A stretch of DNA of 32,077 bases, from the NCBI GenBank assembly GCA_009885935.1, contig VFJT01000196.1:1-32077 (forward strand), read 5' to 3'. Shown one piece after another: positions 16,886 through 24,528 of this stretch (positions are counted from its first letter, which is position 1; each line of letters opens with the position of its first letter). The position numbers and the translations under genes are program-made. The stretch comes from Gammaproteobacteria bacterium. GTDB taxonomy: Bacteria > Pseudomonadota > Gammaproteobacteria > UBA1113. Under the pieces are notes generated by a model. That model was given only the letters and a program-made list of their open reading frames with translations. It did no database searches and was not told the origin of the DNA.

Positions 16886-16903
16886 ATTATACACAATTTG
16901 TGT
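16886..16903 (-). promoter_or_regulatory. rph promoter -10 with adjoining 13-bp palindrome
   Basis: A perfect TATAAT lies at 16886-16891 on the minus strand, 29 bp before the rph start. The palindrome ACACAA-T-TTGTGT (16891-16903) touches it on the -35 side, so a bound protein would control rph and perhaps the divergent yicC. Confidence 0.5.
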
Positions 16904-16977
16904 GATAGATGCCAGTGGTGTGGCGACTAGATTTAAACACCAATGTCTGTTACCTTAGCGAAAAATCGGGGATAGCT

Positions 16978-17847
16978 ATGATACGCAGTATGACGGGTTT
17001 TGCGCGCCATGAATCAGCGCACCCACAAGGGGTTTTGTCTTGGGAAATAAGAGCGGTGAATCACCGTTTCTTAGATATTCAATTTCGTTTACCCGACGCC
17101 ATGCGTGCGCTGGAAATGCGTTTTCGCGAAGTGATACGTCAGCAGGTGGAACGGGGTCGCATTGATGCAACGCTAAAATTACAGTGGTCTATAGCTAAAA
17201 CAGGCGCTTTACAATGCGATGAAGTGCGTCTGAATGCTTTATTGACTGCAGTAGAGCGTATTGAAACCCTATCACCTTTTTCACATAGCGCGCCTTCTCT
17301 AGACTGTTTGCTAATGTATCCGGGCATTATCAGTGAAGTGGAAATCGATGTAACGCAGATCGAGGTATTGGCAGTAGAGGCCTTAGAACAAGCCTTAAAA
17401 TGGTTAAATGATAGCCGTCAAAGAGAAGGCGATGCCTTGCGTTTAGCACTTGTAGAACGTTTGCATAAGGTAGAAGCGCTTGCCAAAGAAGTGAGCTTGC
17501 ATCAGCCCGAGCTATTAAAACGCCAGCACAATAAGCTATTGGAACGATTACAACAAAGCCCAGTGCAGGGGGATGCGCAGCGTTTAGAGCAAGAATTGGT
17601 ATTTTGGGCGCAAAAGATTGATAATAGCGAAGAAGTCGATCGGCTGTTAGCGCATGTGGCCGAGGTGCAGCGCCTATTACAGCAAAAAGGCAGTGTGGGC
17701 AAAACCCTAGACTTTATGATGCAAGAGCTCAATCGCGAAGCCAATACCATGGCCTCAAAGTCCTTAGACAGCCAAGTCTCTAAGGCAACGGTTGACTTAA
17801 AAGTGCTCATAGAACAAATGCGCGAACAAGTCCAAAACATTGAGTGA
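16978..17847 (+). CDS. yicC: YicC/YloC family endoribonuclease
   Basis: 289 residues. The opening MIRSMTGFAR and the stretch WEIRAVNHRFLDIQFRLP are signatures of YicC-N. The C-terminal DUF1732 region has GKTLDFMMQELNREANTMASKS and ends with LKVLIEQMREQVQNIE. In E. coli YicC has been described as an endoribonuclease linked to turnover of the small RNA RyhB. Start ATG 16978 with a weak GGGGA upstream. yicC is frequently next to gmk; here about 5.9 kb of other genes and RNA separate them, while rph is retained on its left. Confidence 0.95.
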   Translation: MIRSMTGFARHESAHPQGVLSWEIRAVNHRFLDIQFRLPDAMRALEMRFREVIRQQVERGRIDATLKLQWSIAKTGALQCDEVRLNALLTAVERIETLSPFSHSAPSLDCLLMYPGIISEVEIDVTQIEVLAVEALEQALKWLNDSRQREGDALRLALVERLHKVEALAKEVSLHQPELLKRQHNKLLERLQQSPVQGDAQRLEQELVFWAQKIDNSEEVDRLLAHVAEVQRLLQQKGSVGKTLDFMMQELNREANTMASKSLDSQVSKATVDLKVLIEQMREQVQNIE

Positions 17848-18018
17848 ATCCCCCTATTTTCACAAAAAGCTTGCGCGAAAATTCTCAAAAATATCTGCTC
17901 AAAATATTGCCATTTAAGTCTAACCCATTGATTTTTATAAAAGCTGTATACCAAAGTGTCAGTTGGTCGACCGGATATAGTGTTTGCGTATAGGTAGTCT
18001 ATGTTCTATCTTGAGGCT

Positions 18019-18275
18019 ATGTGCAGGATGTACATGCTGATCGAAGAAATAACGCGTAAGGATTGCGCATTCAGGGACGAATACGATACAGAAGGATCTG
18101 TATTGTGAAAGGATGCTAACACGGTGCAGGGTAGCACAAGCAGGAAGCATAAACGATGTACAGGGATTGTATGCGTTCAGGGAGGATTGACTAGCTTAAA
18201 GGATAAGCAAAAAGTCCATCGTTCATGGATGTGAGGGCAGGGCAAAGGGCGGTTTTCCGCCCTTTGTTTTTTTTA
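18019..18275 (+). ncRNA. Candidate CsrA-sequestering small RNA (RsmY/RsmZ/CsrB-like)
   Basis: This non-coding stretch of about 255 nt carries eleven GGA triplets, most as AGGA, AAGGA or AGGGA. At least five lie in hairpin loops, the known CsrA recognition form: ATGTGC/GTACAT with loop AGGAT (18019-18035), a stem around AAGGATT (18054-18068), ATTC/GAAT around AGGGAC (18069-18082), ATACAG/CTGTAT around AAGGAT (18086-18103) and GCTTA/TAAGC around AAGGA (18194-18208). It ends with a strong intrinsic terminator. A weak promoter (TTGCGT, 17 nt, TATCTT at 18007) would start it near 18019; the 5' end is uncertain. csrA lies just beyond, facing it. No clear GacA/LetA box was found upstream. Confidence 0.8.
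18244..18274 (+). terminator. Intrinsic terminator of the candidate Csr RNA
   Basis: AAAGGGCGG-TTTT-CCGCCCTTT is a perfect 9-bp stem with a 4-nt loop, followed by G and eight T. Strong Rho-independent terminator on the plus strand. The reverse strand lacks a T-run, so it does not serve csrA. Confidence 0.93.
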
Positions 18276-18335
18276 AGCCCGACTTACACATTAATGCAAA
18301 AAAAGGTAGGGTTTGCCGGGCAGGGCAAAGGAAAA

Positions 18336-18530
18336 TTATTCGGTATCTTCTTCTAGAGCTGCTTTCTTTTCATCTTGAATGCGTTGATATATTTCTAATC
18401 GATGTACACTCAGGTCTTTAGGTGCGGTGATGCCCAAGCGGATTTGGCCGCCCTTAATCCCCAATATGGTAACATGGACATCATCGCCGATCATTATGGT
18501 TTCGCCTAGGTGGCGCGTTAGAATTAACAT
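18336..18530 (-). CDS. csrA: Carbon storage regulator CsrA
   Basis: 64 residues, near the usual 61. [37 protein letters not shown] contains the beta-strand core; the RNA-binding residues Arg at L-T-R near residue 6 and RLEIYQRI near residue 44 are both present. CsrA dimers bind GGA motifs in mRNA leaders and control translation. AAGGAG lies 7 nt before ATG. Its stop is about 60 bp from the end of a candidate CsrA-binding RNA facing it. It may be co-transcribed with the small gene upstream (52 nt gap). Legionellales often carry several CsrA paralogues, so this may not be the only one. Confidence 0.97.
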   Translation of the reverse strand: MLILTRHLGETIMIGDDVHVTILGIKGGQIRLGITAPKDLSVHRLEIYQRIQDEKKAALEEDTE

Positions 18531-18582
18531 ACGTTTTCTCCTTAAAAAATGAATGGTTTAATATTTTAGGTAAAGCAGAAAA

Positions 18583-18870
18583 TTATAGTTCCACCTCCTC
18601 ATCCAGCTCGTTTTCAAAATGAACGAGGATTTCCTCATCACTCTTTAGTTTGCACCTTTCATTGGTTTTTACGAATAAGAAATAATACGCCAGATTATTA
18701 TTACCTACACATTGTCTAATGGTTTCTGGTTCTATTTGTTGAGGGTCACTCATCATCAATATCATGGATTTCAGGATATCAATTTGCTTTTGAGTGTCTA
18801 CGGTATTGAGCTGTTCTAGAATCGCTAGAGCGGTGTAGTTGGGTAAAGATAGTTCTGTTATTGGGTTCAT
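18583..18870 (-). CDS. Small acidic hypothetical protein upstream of csrA
   Basis: 95 residues from ATG 18870, which has GGAGG 7 nt upstream; the in-frame ATG at 18882 overlaps that signal. Helical, with many Leu, Ile and Met, and an acidic tail (HFENELDEEVEL). It contains no motif I recognise. It is transcribed towards csrA with a 52-nt gap and no visible terminator, so the two may share a transcript. A role in the Csr system would be a guess. Confidence 0.6.
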   Translation of the reverse strand: MNPITELSLPNYTALAILEQLNTVDTQKQIDILKSMILMMSDPQQIEPETIRQCVGNNNLAYYFLFVKTNERCKLKSDEEILVHFENELDEEVEL

Positions 18871-18975
18871 ATTTGCCTCCATTCATTGAATACAGTCGTA
18901 CTTAACAGAATCAGTGTAGTCATTAGATTACAAATTGCATAGCGTAAAAATACCTGATTTAAACGTAAAAGTAGC

Positions 18976-19008
18976 TTGCCTTGAAGAGCAAAATAGCCTA
19001 AAATTAGG
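18976..19008 (+). promoter_or_regulatory. Promoter of the GNAT-MFS-LuxR cluster with inverted repeat
   Basis: TTGCCT and TAAAAT are 17 nt apart, a good sigma-70 layout, about 30 bp before the acetyltransferase start. CCTAA-AA-TTAGG (18997-19008) overlaps the -10 and could be an operator. Confidence 0.6.
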
Positions 19009-19037
19009 CACATGGATCATAGGGTGGAAGGATTGCT

Positions 19038-19508
19038 ATGCTGATATTTCAGTTGCTGGTGGATAAACCTCAATACTTACAACAAGTTGCAACTTGGAAT
19101 TATGAACAATGGGGTTTTTTACGCCCAGATCAAACTCTTACTGATAATGTAAACTTATTTAATCAACGGTTAAATTATCAACTTCCTGTTACCCTTCTGG
19201 CTTTTTTTGATGATATTCTTGTTGGCATGGCCTCAATTATTACCGATATTTATGCCTTGGGATTTGGTGATCAACCCATGCTAAATAATGTTTATATTGC
19301 TAAAGGTTATCGTAAACAAGGTTTTGGCAAATTATTAGTGATGGAGGCCGAGCGGCGTGCAGCGAACTTAGGATTCCATAGTTTATTTTTATTTATCAAA
19401 GACCAAAGTCTAGTTAAATTTTATGAATTTCTGGGCTGGAAATTTGTACGGTATATTATTTTTTTAGAAAAATATAATATGACTATCATGAAAAAAGACC
19501 TGCTATAG
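19038..19508 (+). CDS. GNAT-family N-acetyltransferase
   Basis: 156 residues. The acetyl-CoA-binding motif A is clear: NNVYIAKGYRKQGFGKLLVMEAERRA, with the QGFGKL turn, followed by a late strand and FYEFLGWKFV typical of the family's C-terminal part. AAGGA lies 6 nt before ATG 19038. The substrate is not predictable. It is the first gene of a four-gene plus-strand cluster (14 nt gap to the transporter), suggesting it modifies the same compound that the transporter moves or the luxR-type gene senses. Base composition is AT-rich compared with spoT and rph. Confidence 0.88.
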   Translation: MLIFQLLVDKPQYLQQVATWNYEQWGFLRPDQTLTDNVNLFNQRLNYQLPVTLLAFFDDILVGMASIITDIYALGFGDQPMLNNVYIAKGYRKQGFGKLLVMEAERRAANLGFHSLFLFIKDQSLVKFYEFLGWKFVRYIIFLEKYNMTIMKKDLL

Positions 19509-19522
19509 GGAAATATCAAAAA

Positions 19523-20788
19523 ATGAAAGCAAAGCTCATTGGCGCTGTTATTATCGGTACTTTTTTACAGTATTTTGACTATACTTTATTTGGTTTTTTC
19601 TCTGGGGCAATTGCAACCTATTTTTTCCCGACGCAAGATCATAAAACTGCTCTGATGATGACCTGGGCAACTTTTGCCACGGGTTATCTTATTCGCCCGT
19701 TAGGGGCTTATTTATTTGGCCATTATGGTGATAGACTGGGGCGTAGAAAAATCCTGGGTTTTTCAATTTTGTTGATGTCATTACCGACTATGTTCACGGG
19801 TCTATTACCAACTTTTGCACAAGTGGGTTTGCTTTCGCCCGTGTTACTCGTTCTATGTAGACTTATACAAGGGTTAGCTGTTAGTGCCGAATATAATGGC
19901 AGCAGTATTTATCTGGTTGAGAGTAGTGAAAAACATAGAGGTTTAATTGCAAGTATGATCCCTTGTGCCTGTGGTTTAGGTATCTTCATGGCTGCCAGTA
20001 CAGCTACTCTTTTTACATCGTTAAACGCAAGATTAGACCCTAATAGTTGGCGCTTACCTTTTATATCAGCAGGTATCATAGTGGGTGTAATCGGTTATTA
20101 TCTACGTAGCCAGTTACCGGAAACTAAAGAGTTTGAGAATATAGTGAATAGATCTTTAATTGCAAAAAAACCTTTAAGGGATGCTATAAAATACGCTAAA
20201 TGGCCTTTATTTGTGAGCTTTGTACTTTCAGCTTATGTAGGTTCAGCAACCTATATTATTATGGTTTATATGGCTTCTTATCTGCAAAATACGGTTAATT
20301 TAAGTCTTTATTTGGCTCTTAAGTTAACTGCTATAGCAGGTTTAGTTGCAGCACTTTGCGCACCAATTTTTGGTTATATGGCTGATCGATATAAAGCACA
20401 TAATCTCTTAATATATGCCGCCTTGGCGATGTTTTTATTTTCTGTTCCGTTATTCTTTATTATCAATGGCGGGAATCTAAGCTATCTTATTGGTGCTTTG
20501 TTAGTACTTTCTATTCTATTATCTTCATTTGATGGGGTTTTAGTCTCGTATTTACCCTACCTTTTTAAAGTACAATATCGGTATTCAGCTGTTGCGGTTT
20601 CATTTAATTTAGGTGGTGCTGTCATTGGTGGTTTAACTCCAGTATTGATGCAATTTCTGCTTAATTATACCGGTCTGTCTATCATCCCAGGTATTTATTT
20701 ATCTATATTAGCATTATTTTGTTTAGTTGTTTTGACTTTAAGATCAAGCTATTGTGGAGAAGGATATGAACGAAGATGCATTATATAA
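19523..20788 (+). CDS. MFS transporter, metabolite:H+ symporter (ProP-like) type
   Basis: 421 residues with about twelve hydrophobic spans. The signature loop HYGDRLGRRKILG between spans 2 and 3, FATGYLIRPLGAYLFG before it, and LCRLIQGLAVSAEYNGSSIYLVE after it match the metabolite:H+ symporter group that includes ProP and KgtP. A second loop, GYMADRYKAHNLL, repeats the motif in the C-terminal half. A proton-driven carrier of the inner membrane for a small organic acid or osmolyte is likely. The end overlaps the start of the LuxR-type gene by about 23 nt, so translation is probably coupled. Confidence 0.92.
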   Translation: MKAKLIGAVIIGTFLQYFDYTLFGFFSGAIATYFFPTQDHKTALMMTWATFATGYLIRPLGAYLFGHYGDRLGRRKILGFSILLMSLPTMFTGLLPTFAQVGLLSPVLLVLCRLIQGLAVSAEYNGSSIYLVESSEKHRGLIASMIPCACGLGIFMAASTATLFTSLNARLDPNSWRLPFISAGIIVGVIGYYLRSQLPETKEFENIVNRSLIAKKPLRDAIKYAKWPLFVSFVLSAYVGSATYIIMVYMASYLQNTVNLSLYLALKLTAIAGLVAALCAPIFGYMADRYKAHNLLIYAALAMFLFSVPLFFIINGGNLSYLIGALLVLSILLSSFDGVLVSYLPYLFKVQYRYSAVAVSFNLGGAVIGGLTPVLMQFLLNYTGLSIIPGIYLSILALFCLVVLTLRSSYCGEGYERRCII

Positions 20789-21647
20789 TACACCTTCGTT
20801 TAGATACAAGGCAAAAATTATTCCCTTGATCAATGTATTGGACGAATTGTTTAATATAACATTTTTTCATTTTGGCCGGGTACATTACAAACTGGGTAAA
20901 TTAACTATAGGCAATAGCTTGAATTTTGCGCCCCGCTATTGGAATGAATATGTAATTTATGATAGTACTTTTCACCAACAGAGGATTAAAAGCAAAAATC
21001 TTATTATTTATAATGGTGAAAGTACGTCATTGACTAAAAAAGAGCAAGAAATGTATTATGTGAGATTGCATGAATATAATTTAGCACCTGAAGGGATCAT
21101 TTTAATTAAACATCATCCTGAATATATTGATACCTTTAATTTCTCTTCAATAAAATATGAACGTGATGCTATTAACACGCTTATTCAATGCATTCCTGAT
21201 TTAAACAAATATTGTGATTTCTTTTTAGATCAGGTTAAGGACATTTTAAGCGACAAAAATAATTATACTTTGTCTAATTATCAGCAAAAAGTATTGTTTG
21301 CAATTGATGAGTCGGTGGCGATACCTGCGGTACCTAGATATTTGAGAAAAAGGGGTACTTCAACAAATCCTATGACCAATAAATTTATTAAAGAACATTT
21401 AGAAGGAATGATGCATATTCAGCTCTCTAAAATAGAGCTTGCTTGTTTGTATTGGGTAGCGCAAGGGAAAACTGCTGCAGAAACCGCTGAATTACTATAC
21501 AAATCTCCCAGAACTGTTGAAGGTCATTTATCAGACATTAGGTTGAAACTGGGATGCTCTAAAACAAGTGCGGCTATTGCTAAAGCTGAAAAGTTGGGGT
21601 TAATAGATACTTTATCGCCGCTTATTATAAAAACATACACAAACTAA
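20766..21647 (+). CDS. LuxR-type (HTH) transcriptional regulator with unassigned sensor region
   Basis: 293 residues from ATG 20766, with GGAGAAGG just upstream; a GTG at 20754 is possible but lies before that signal. The C-terminal part (about residues 220-285) is a LuxR/FixJ helix-turn-helix: LSKIELACLYWVAQGKTAAETAELLYKSPRTVEGHLSDIRLKLGC. The N-terminal 200 residues have no receiver signature and I cannot name a domain; similar proteins are frequent in Legionella and relatives. It overlaps the transporter gene and is followed 13 nt later by the dehydrogenase-like gene, so it is a natural candidate regulator of this cluster. Confidence 0.88.
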   Translation: MNEDALYNTPSFRYKAKIIPLINVLDELFNITFFHFGRVHYKLGKLTIGNSLNFAPRYWNEYVIYDSTFHQQRIKSKNLIIYNGESTSLTKKEQEMYYVRLHEYNLAPEGIILIKHHPEYIDTFNFSSIKYERDAINTLIQCIPDLNKYCDFFLDQVKDILSDKNNYTLSNYQQKVLFAIDESVAIPAVPRYLRKRGTSTNPMTNKFIKEHLEGMMHIQLSKIELACLYWVAQGKTAAETAELLYKSPRTVEGHLSDIRLKLGCSKTSAAIAKAEKLGLIDTLSPLIIKTYTN

Positions 21648-21660
21648 GGGGGAACTTACA

Positions 21661-22878
21661 ATGTCATCTATGTTTCGGGCTGCAACAATAGCTGAACAAT
21701 CTGTGCCACATTTCTTTTCACATAGCAAGGTATGCCAGAAGCTTTTACAAGCAGCTACACCTGAATATAGAAACATAGTTAAGCAGATGATTCCAATCTT
21801 AACCGTAGCACATGAGGAACGTATTCGGATTGAAAAAGAGCCACAAGAAGTTAAACGCTTCATTGTTGCACTGCAAAAAATTGATCCGCGCATTATGTTA
21901 CCTCGGGTATCGCAAGAACTAGGAGGATTAGGGTTGTCATCTCAAGAAGCACATGTATTCAAAATGCTTTTATCAAGGGCATCTGGTGCACTTAATTTTA
22001 CATTAACGCAAAGCTTAACGGCTGCTGCCCAGATTTCTGATTCAAAAGCTAGTGCTAAAGTAAGCTGGTTAAATCAGATACGTGAGGGTAAATTATTTGC
22101 TATGGCACAATCGCCACATCTGACACGTTTTGAGAGCCCCACTGTTATTGGTGTACCTTTACCGGATGGAGGTTATAAATTATCTACCAAAGATTTTCGT
22201 TGGGTAACGGGGTGGGGACACGCAACTTCACTCATAGCTGGTTTTTTTGATCTGCAAACAAAACAAGAAATTACCGCGGTGTTGCCCTTTAAAAATTGCA
22301 CACAAAAACAGGGCGGCCATATTATTTGTTCGGATCCTGTTATGAGTAAAGCCGCTTATTCAGCCAATACAGTCAGCATGGATATTGAGAATTGGTACAT
22401 TGTACCCACTGAGATCTTAACTAAAAATCCGATAGGTACCTTTAGTGAAACAATTAAGCATAGTACCAATCTAGACAGCTATCAAGCGGGTGTGATCGCA
22501 GAAATTATTGCTTTTATTCATAATAACAGCAAACAGACTTTAACGAAAACAGTGGTTGAATATTTTACCGCACAGCTCGCTGAATTGGAAACGATGATTG
22601 TTTTGCGTAACAAACAGACTGATATTCAACCTATCCGTGCTTTTGCCATCACTTTGTTTAATGATGTTGCCAACATGGCGCGGCAACTATTATTGGGCAG
22701 GGCCTTACTAGCAAATGACTCGTTAGTTCAATATTTGGATTTACTTTGCGCGGAAGGGGCTTTATATGCTGCGGCAGTGCCTAGTGCAGATTTATTGGCG
22801 TTGGTTTACACGCGAATCGTGGCAAAGCAGAATAACCTTATAACAGATTTACCTATTGTTTCTGCCCATCAGTTGTAG
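21661..22878 (+). CDS. Acyl-CoA-dehydrogenase-fold flavoprotein-like protein
   Basis: 405 residues; ATG 21661 with GGGGGA upstream. The first half has the outline of acyl-CoA dehydrogenases: LPRVSQELGGLGLS, a helical block, then a beta domain with GVPLPDGGYKLSTKDFRWVTGWGHATSLIAGFFD, the counterpart of the strand that contacts FAD and substrate. The C-terminal helical domain is divergent, and I do not see the usual catalytic Glu or the CRD-type end motif. It may be a monooxygenase-like or inactive member. It closes the GNAT-MFS-LuxR cluster, perhaps acting on the same metabolite. Confidence 0.65.
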   Translation: MSSMFRAATIAEQSVPHFFSHSKVCQKLLQAATPEYRNIVKQMIPILTVAHEERIRIEKEPQEVKRFIVALQKIDPRIMLPRVSQELGGLGLSSQEAHVFKMLLSRASGALNFTLTQSLTAAAQISDSKASAKVSWLNQIREGKLFAMAQSPHLTRFESPTVIGVPLPDGGYKLSTKDFRWVTGWGHATSLIAGFFDLQTKQEITAVLPFKNCTQKQGGHIICSDPVMSKAAYSANTVSMDIENWYIVPTEILTKNPIGTFSETIKHSTNLDSYQAGVIAEIIAFIHNNSKQTLTKTVVEYFTAQLAELETMIVLRNKQTDIQPIRAFAITLFNDVANMARQLLLGRALLANDSLVQYLDLLCAEGALYAAAVPSADLLALVYTRIVAKQNNLITDLPIVSAHQL

Positions 22879-22922
22879 CTATAAAATCTACAGATTTAAA
22901 AAAAAAAACAGCCTAAAAGGGG

Positions 22923-22950
22923 TTGACAAGGATTTAAAAAGGCTCATAAT
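22923..22950 (+). promoter_or_regulatory. Consensus-like sigma-70 promoter
   Basis: TTGACA (22923) and CATAAT (22945) with a 16-nt spacer. Transcription would start near 22957. The first strong coding gene downstream is gmk, nearly 800 bp away, so the promoter appears to serve the structured region in between. Confidence 0.7.
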
Positions 22951-23380
22951 GGGGGTGTGATAAGTGCTTGTTTTGTTTTAAAATAAGTGTGAGCTCACAA
23001 TACGATGGGCGCTTACTGGGGAAGTAAGCGCAGCAAGCCCGGTGTTTCAGCACTAGGCAAGCTGCTGACCCTTAACAATCAACATAGGAGATTGTCAAAA
23101 GCTATGGACATATTAACGCACTCAAACGCATTCGCACAACAAGAATATAGGCTTCCTACCTATGTTCCCAAACACTTTGTACGTATATTGAACGAATATA
23201 CGGAATTTCAAGAATTTATGGTCGGATTATTGTGTGAAAAGACACAACTTTTGACTGTAGCTTTGCGAAAGACTTAGTGGCTGTTTTGTTCGCGCATTCT
23301 GCGCTAGGCCCTGCCGTAAAACGGTTAAGGTGGACAAATACCGCTATTAAGGTTTTTTATTTCGCAAGGCCGAGGGTGTT

Positions 23381-23404
23381 GTAGGGGCTGCTCGCGAGCC
23401 GCCC
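23381..23404. repeat. Short GTAGGGGC-type palindromic repeat inside the structured region
   Basis: GTAGGGGCTGCTCGCGAGCC continuing with GCCC closely matches one arm of the repeat at 31690-31760. This suggests that a member of the same small repeat family lies within the candidate RNA. Confidence 0.55.
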
Positions 23405-23670
23405 TGCTGCACGCCTTCTTAGCGAGTGTTTGTCACTTTGCCGTCAAGTTAGGGGCGAGATGGGTGTAGGCAACAAAGCCTAAGAAGCAAATGCGAAGAG
23501 TATAGCGGCGCCTATCCGACTTAGGCGCGAGTATACGGTGGCTGATCTAAGGTGCAACCTTAAAATCCCTGCCCGGGTTTTGCACCTTAGCGAAAAGATC
23601 GGCCATCGCCGGTGCTTAATGTAAGCCTAGCAGTGGAATAATGCTAGGTGCGTCCATGCGATCGTATCTA

Positions 23671-23713
23671 GTCCGGTTTGGGGTGTCATGGCTTCAAACC
23701 GGACCCTAATTTT
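23671..23713 (+). terminator. Intrinsic terminator before gmk
   Basis: GTCCGGTTTG/CAAACCGGAC is a perfect 10-bp stem with a 14-nt loop, followed by CCTAATTTTT. It ends 20 bp before the gmk start, so it closes the upstream transcript or acts as an attenuator for gmk. Confidence 0.7.
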
Positions 23714-23735
23714 TGACAACAAAACGAGAGTGCTG

Positions 23736-24353
23736 ATGACACAACAAGGAACCTTATACATTATTTCCGCACCCTCCGGGGCGGGTAAAACCAGCTTAGT
23801 GAAGGCCTTGTTGCCGCAGCTCAGCGCTACACGCCTGTCTATTTCTTATACAACACGCCCTGCGCGTGCAGGTGAAGTCGATGGGGTCAATTATTTTTTT
23901 GTGGATGAAGCCAAATTTGCACAAATGGTGGCCGCTAAAAATTTTATGGAGTACGCCACGGTATTTGGCTATCATTATGGCACCTCTCACGATTGGGTGA
24001 CACACGCTTTAACGCAAGGCACGGATGTTATTTTGGAAATCGACTGGCAAGGCGCGAGAGTTTGCCGTATGTTTCAGCCCGATAGCCTACTCATTTTTAT
24101 ACTGCCACCTTCAAAAGCAGTCTTGCAGCAACGATTAGAGGCAAGGCGTTTGGATAGTCCAGAGGTCATCAAACGGCGCCTCAGCGAAGCCGCCAAAGAA
24201 ATGTCACACAGTCATGAATATGACTATATTGTGATCAATGATGATTTTTCCCATGCCTTGGCAGAGCTACAGGCCATTTTTGTGGCCAATAGCTTAAAAA
24301 CACAGCGCCAACTCGTCAAAAATAGAAGCATTTTGGATAAAATACTGTTATAA
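23736..24353 (+). CDS. gmk: Guanylate kinase
   Basis: 205 residues from ATG 23736; the frame extends upstream into the terminator, which rules out the earlier ATG. Phosphorylates GMP to GDP using ATP. P-loop SAPSGAGKTSLV, GMP-binding stretch SISYTTRPARAGEVDGVNYFFV and the lid-region RLEARRLDSPEVIKRRL are all typical. It begins the set gmk-rpoZ-spoT-ridA, where GDP/GTP supply and (p)ppGpp metabolism are neighbours; guanylate kinase is a known (p)ppGpp target in some bacteria. No strong ribosome-binding site (GAGAGTG), possibly reflecting leader control. Confidence 0.97.
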   Translation: MTQQGTLYIISAPSGAGKTSLVKALLPQLSATRLSISYTTRPARAGEVDGVNYFFVDEAKFAQMVAAKNFMEYATVFGYHYGTSHDWVTHALTQGTDVILEIDWQGARVCRMFQPDSLLIFILPPSKAVLQQRLEARRLDSPEVIKRRLSEAAKEMSHSHEYDYIVINDDFSHALAELQAIFVANSLKTQRQLVKNRSILDKILL

Positions 24354-24400
24354 TATAACTATTCGCTAACGCTACTTAAAGAAGTAAAGCAGCATTTTCG

Positions 24401-24456
24401 TAGGGGCAGGCCCCCGTGCCTGCCCAACAAGGGCGACCACAGGGGGTCGCCCCTAC
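24401..24456. repeat. 56-bp GC-rich double-hairpin repeat, copy 2
   Basis: Same length and organisation as 12683-12738. The first hairpin is identical; the second has GGGCGACC/GGTCGCCC where copy 1 has GGGCGGCC/GGCCGCCC, a paired change that keeps the stem. It lies in the gmk-rpoZ gap. Confidence 0.85.
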
Positions 24457-24528
24457 GACAGATCATCGCGTTGACCTTCTTTCCTGATGTTTATCATCAC
24501 CGATGATTAGGCGACTCGCGACGAGATC

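Larger units (their letters stand above)
22957..23716 (+). ncRNA. Unassigned structured region, candidate long non-coding RNA
   Basis: No convincing gene lies between 22879 and 23735. The plus strand from the promoter at 22923 to the terminator at 23671 is crowded with stems: GCGCTTAC/GTAAGCGC (23009-23031), ACAATC/GATTGT (23075-23095), 9 bp at 23143-23167, CGTATATT/AATATACG (23182-23202), TTGTGT/ACACAA (23230-23247), CTTCTTAG/CTAAGAAG (23415-23487), GCGCCTA/TAGGCGC (23508-23528), an 11-bp stem at 23547-23590 and CCTAGCA/TGCTAGG (23626-23648). I looked for RNase P, tmRNA and SRP RNA signatures and saw none. It could also be a long gmk leader or more than one RNA. Boundaries are inferred. Confidence 0.45.

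Noticed and set aside
18235..18331. Direct repeat GGGCAGGGCAAAGG on both sides of the small RNA terminator (18235 and 18318)
   Set aside because: Only 14 bases and without other signs of an element; could be a minor local duplication.
23005..23277. A 90-codon open frame inside the structured region
   Set aside because: It has no good ribosome-binding site at either possible ATG, its sequence consists of successive perfect stems, and the product looks like no known family. Left as RNA candidate, though a small protein is not excluded.
22950..23716. Group II intron (GTGTG near the 5' side, many stems)
   Set aside because: No domain V signature and no reverse-transcriptase gene; GTGTG alone is too short.
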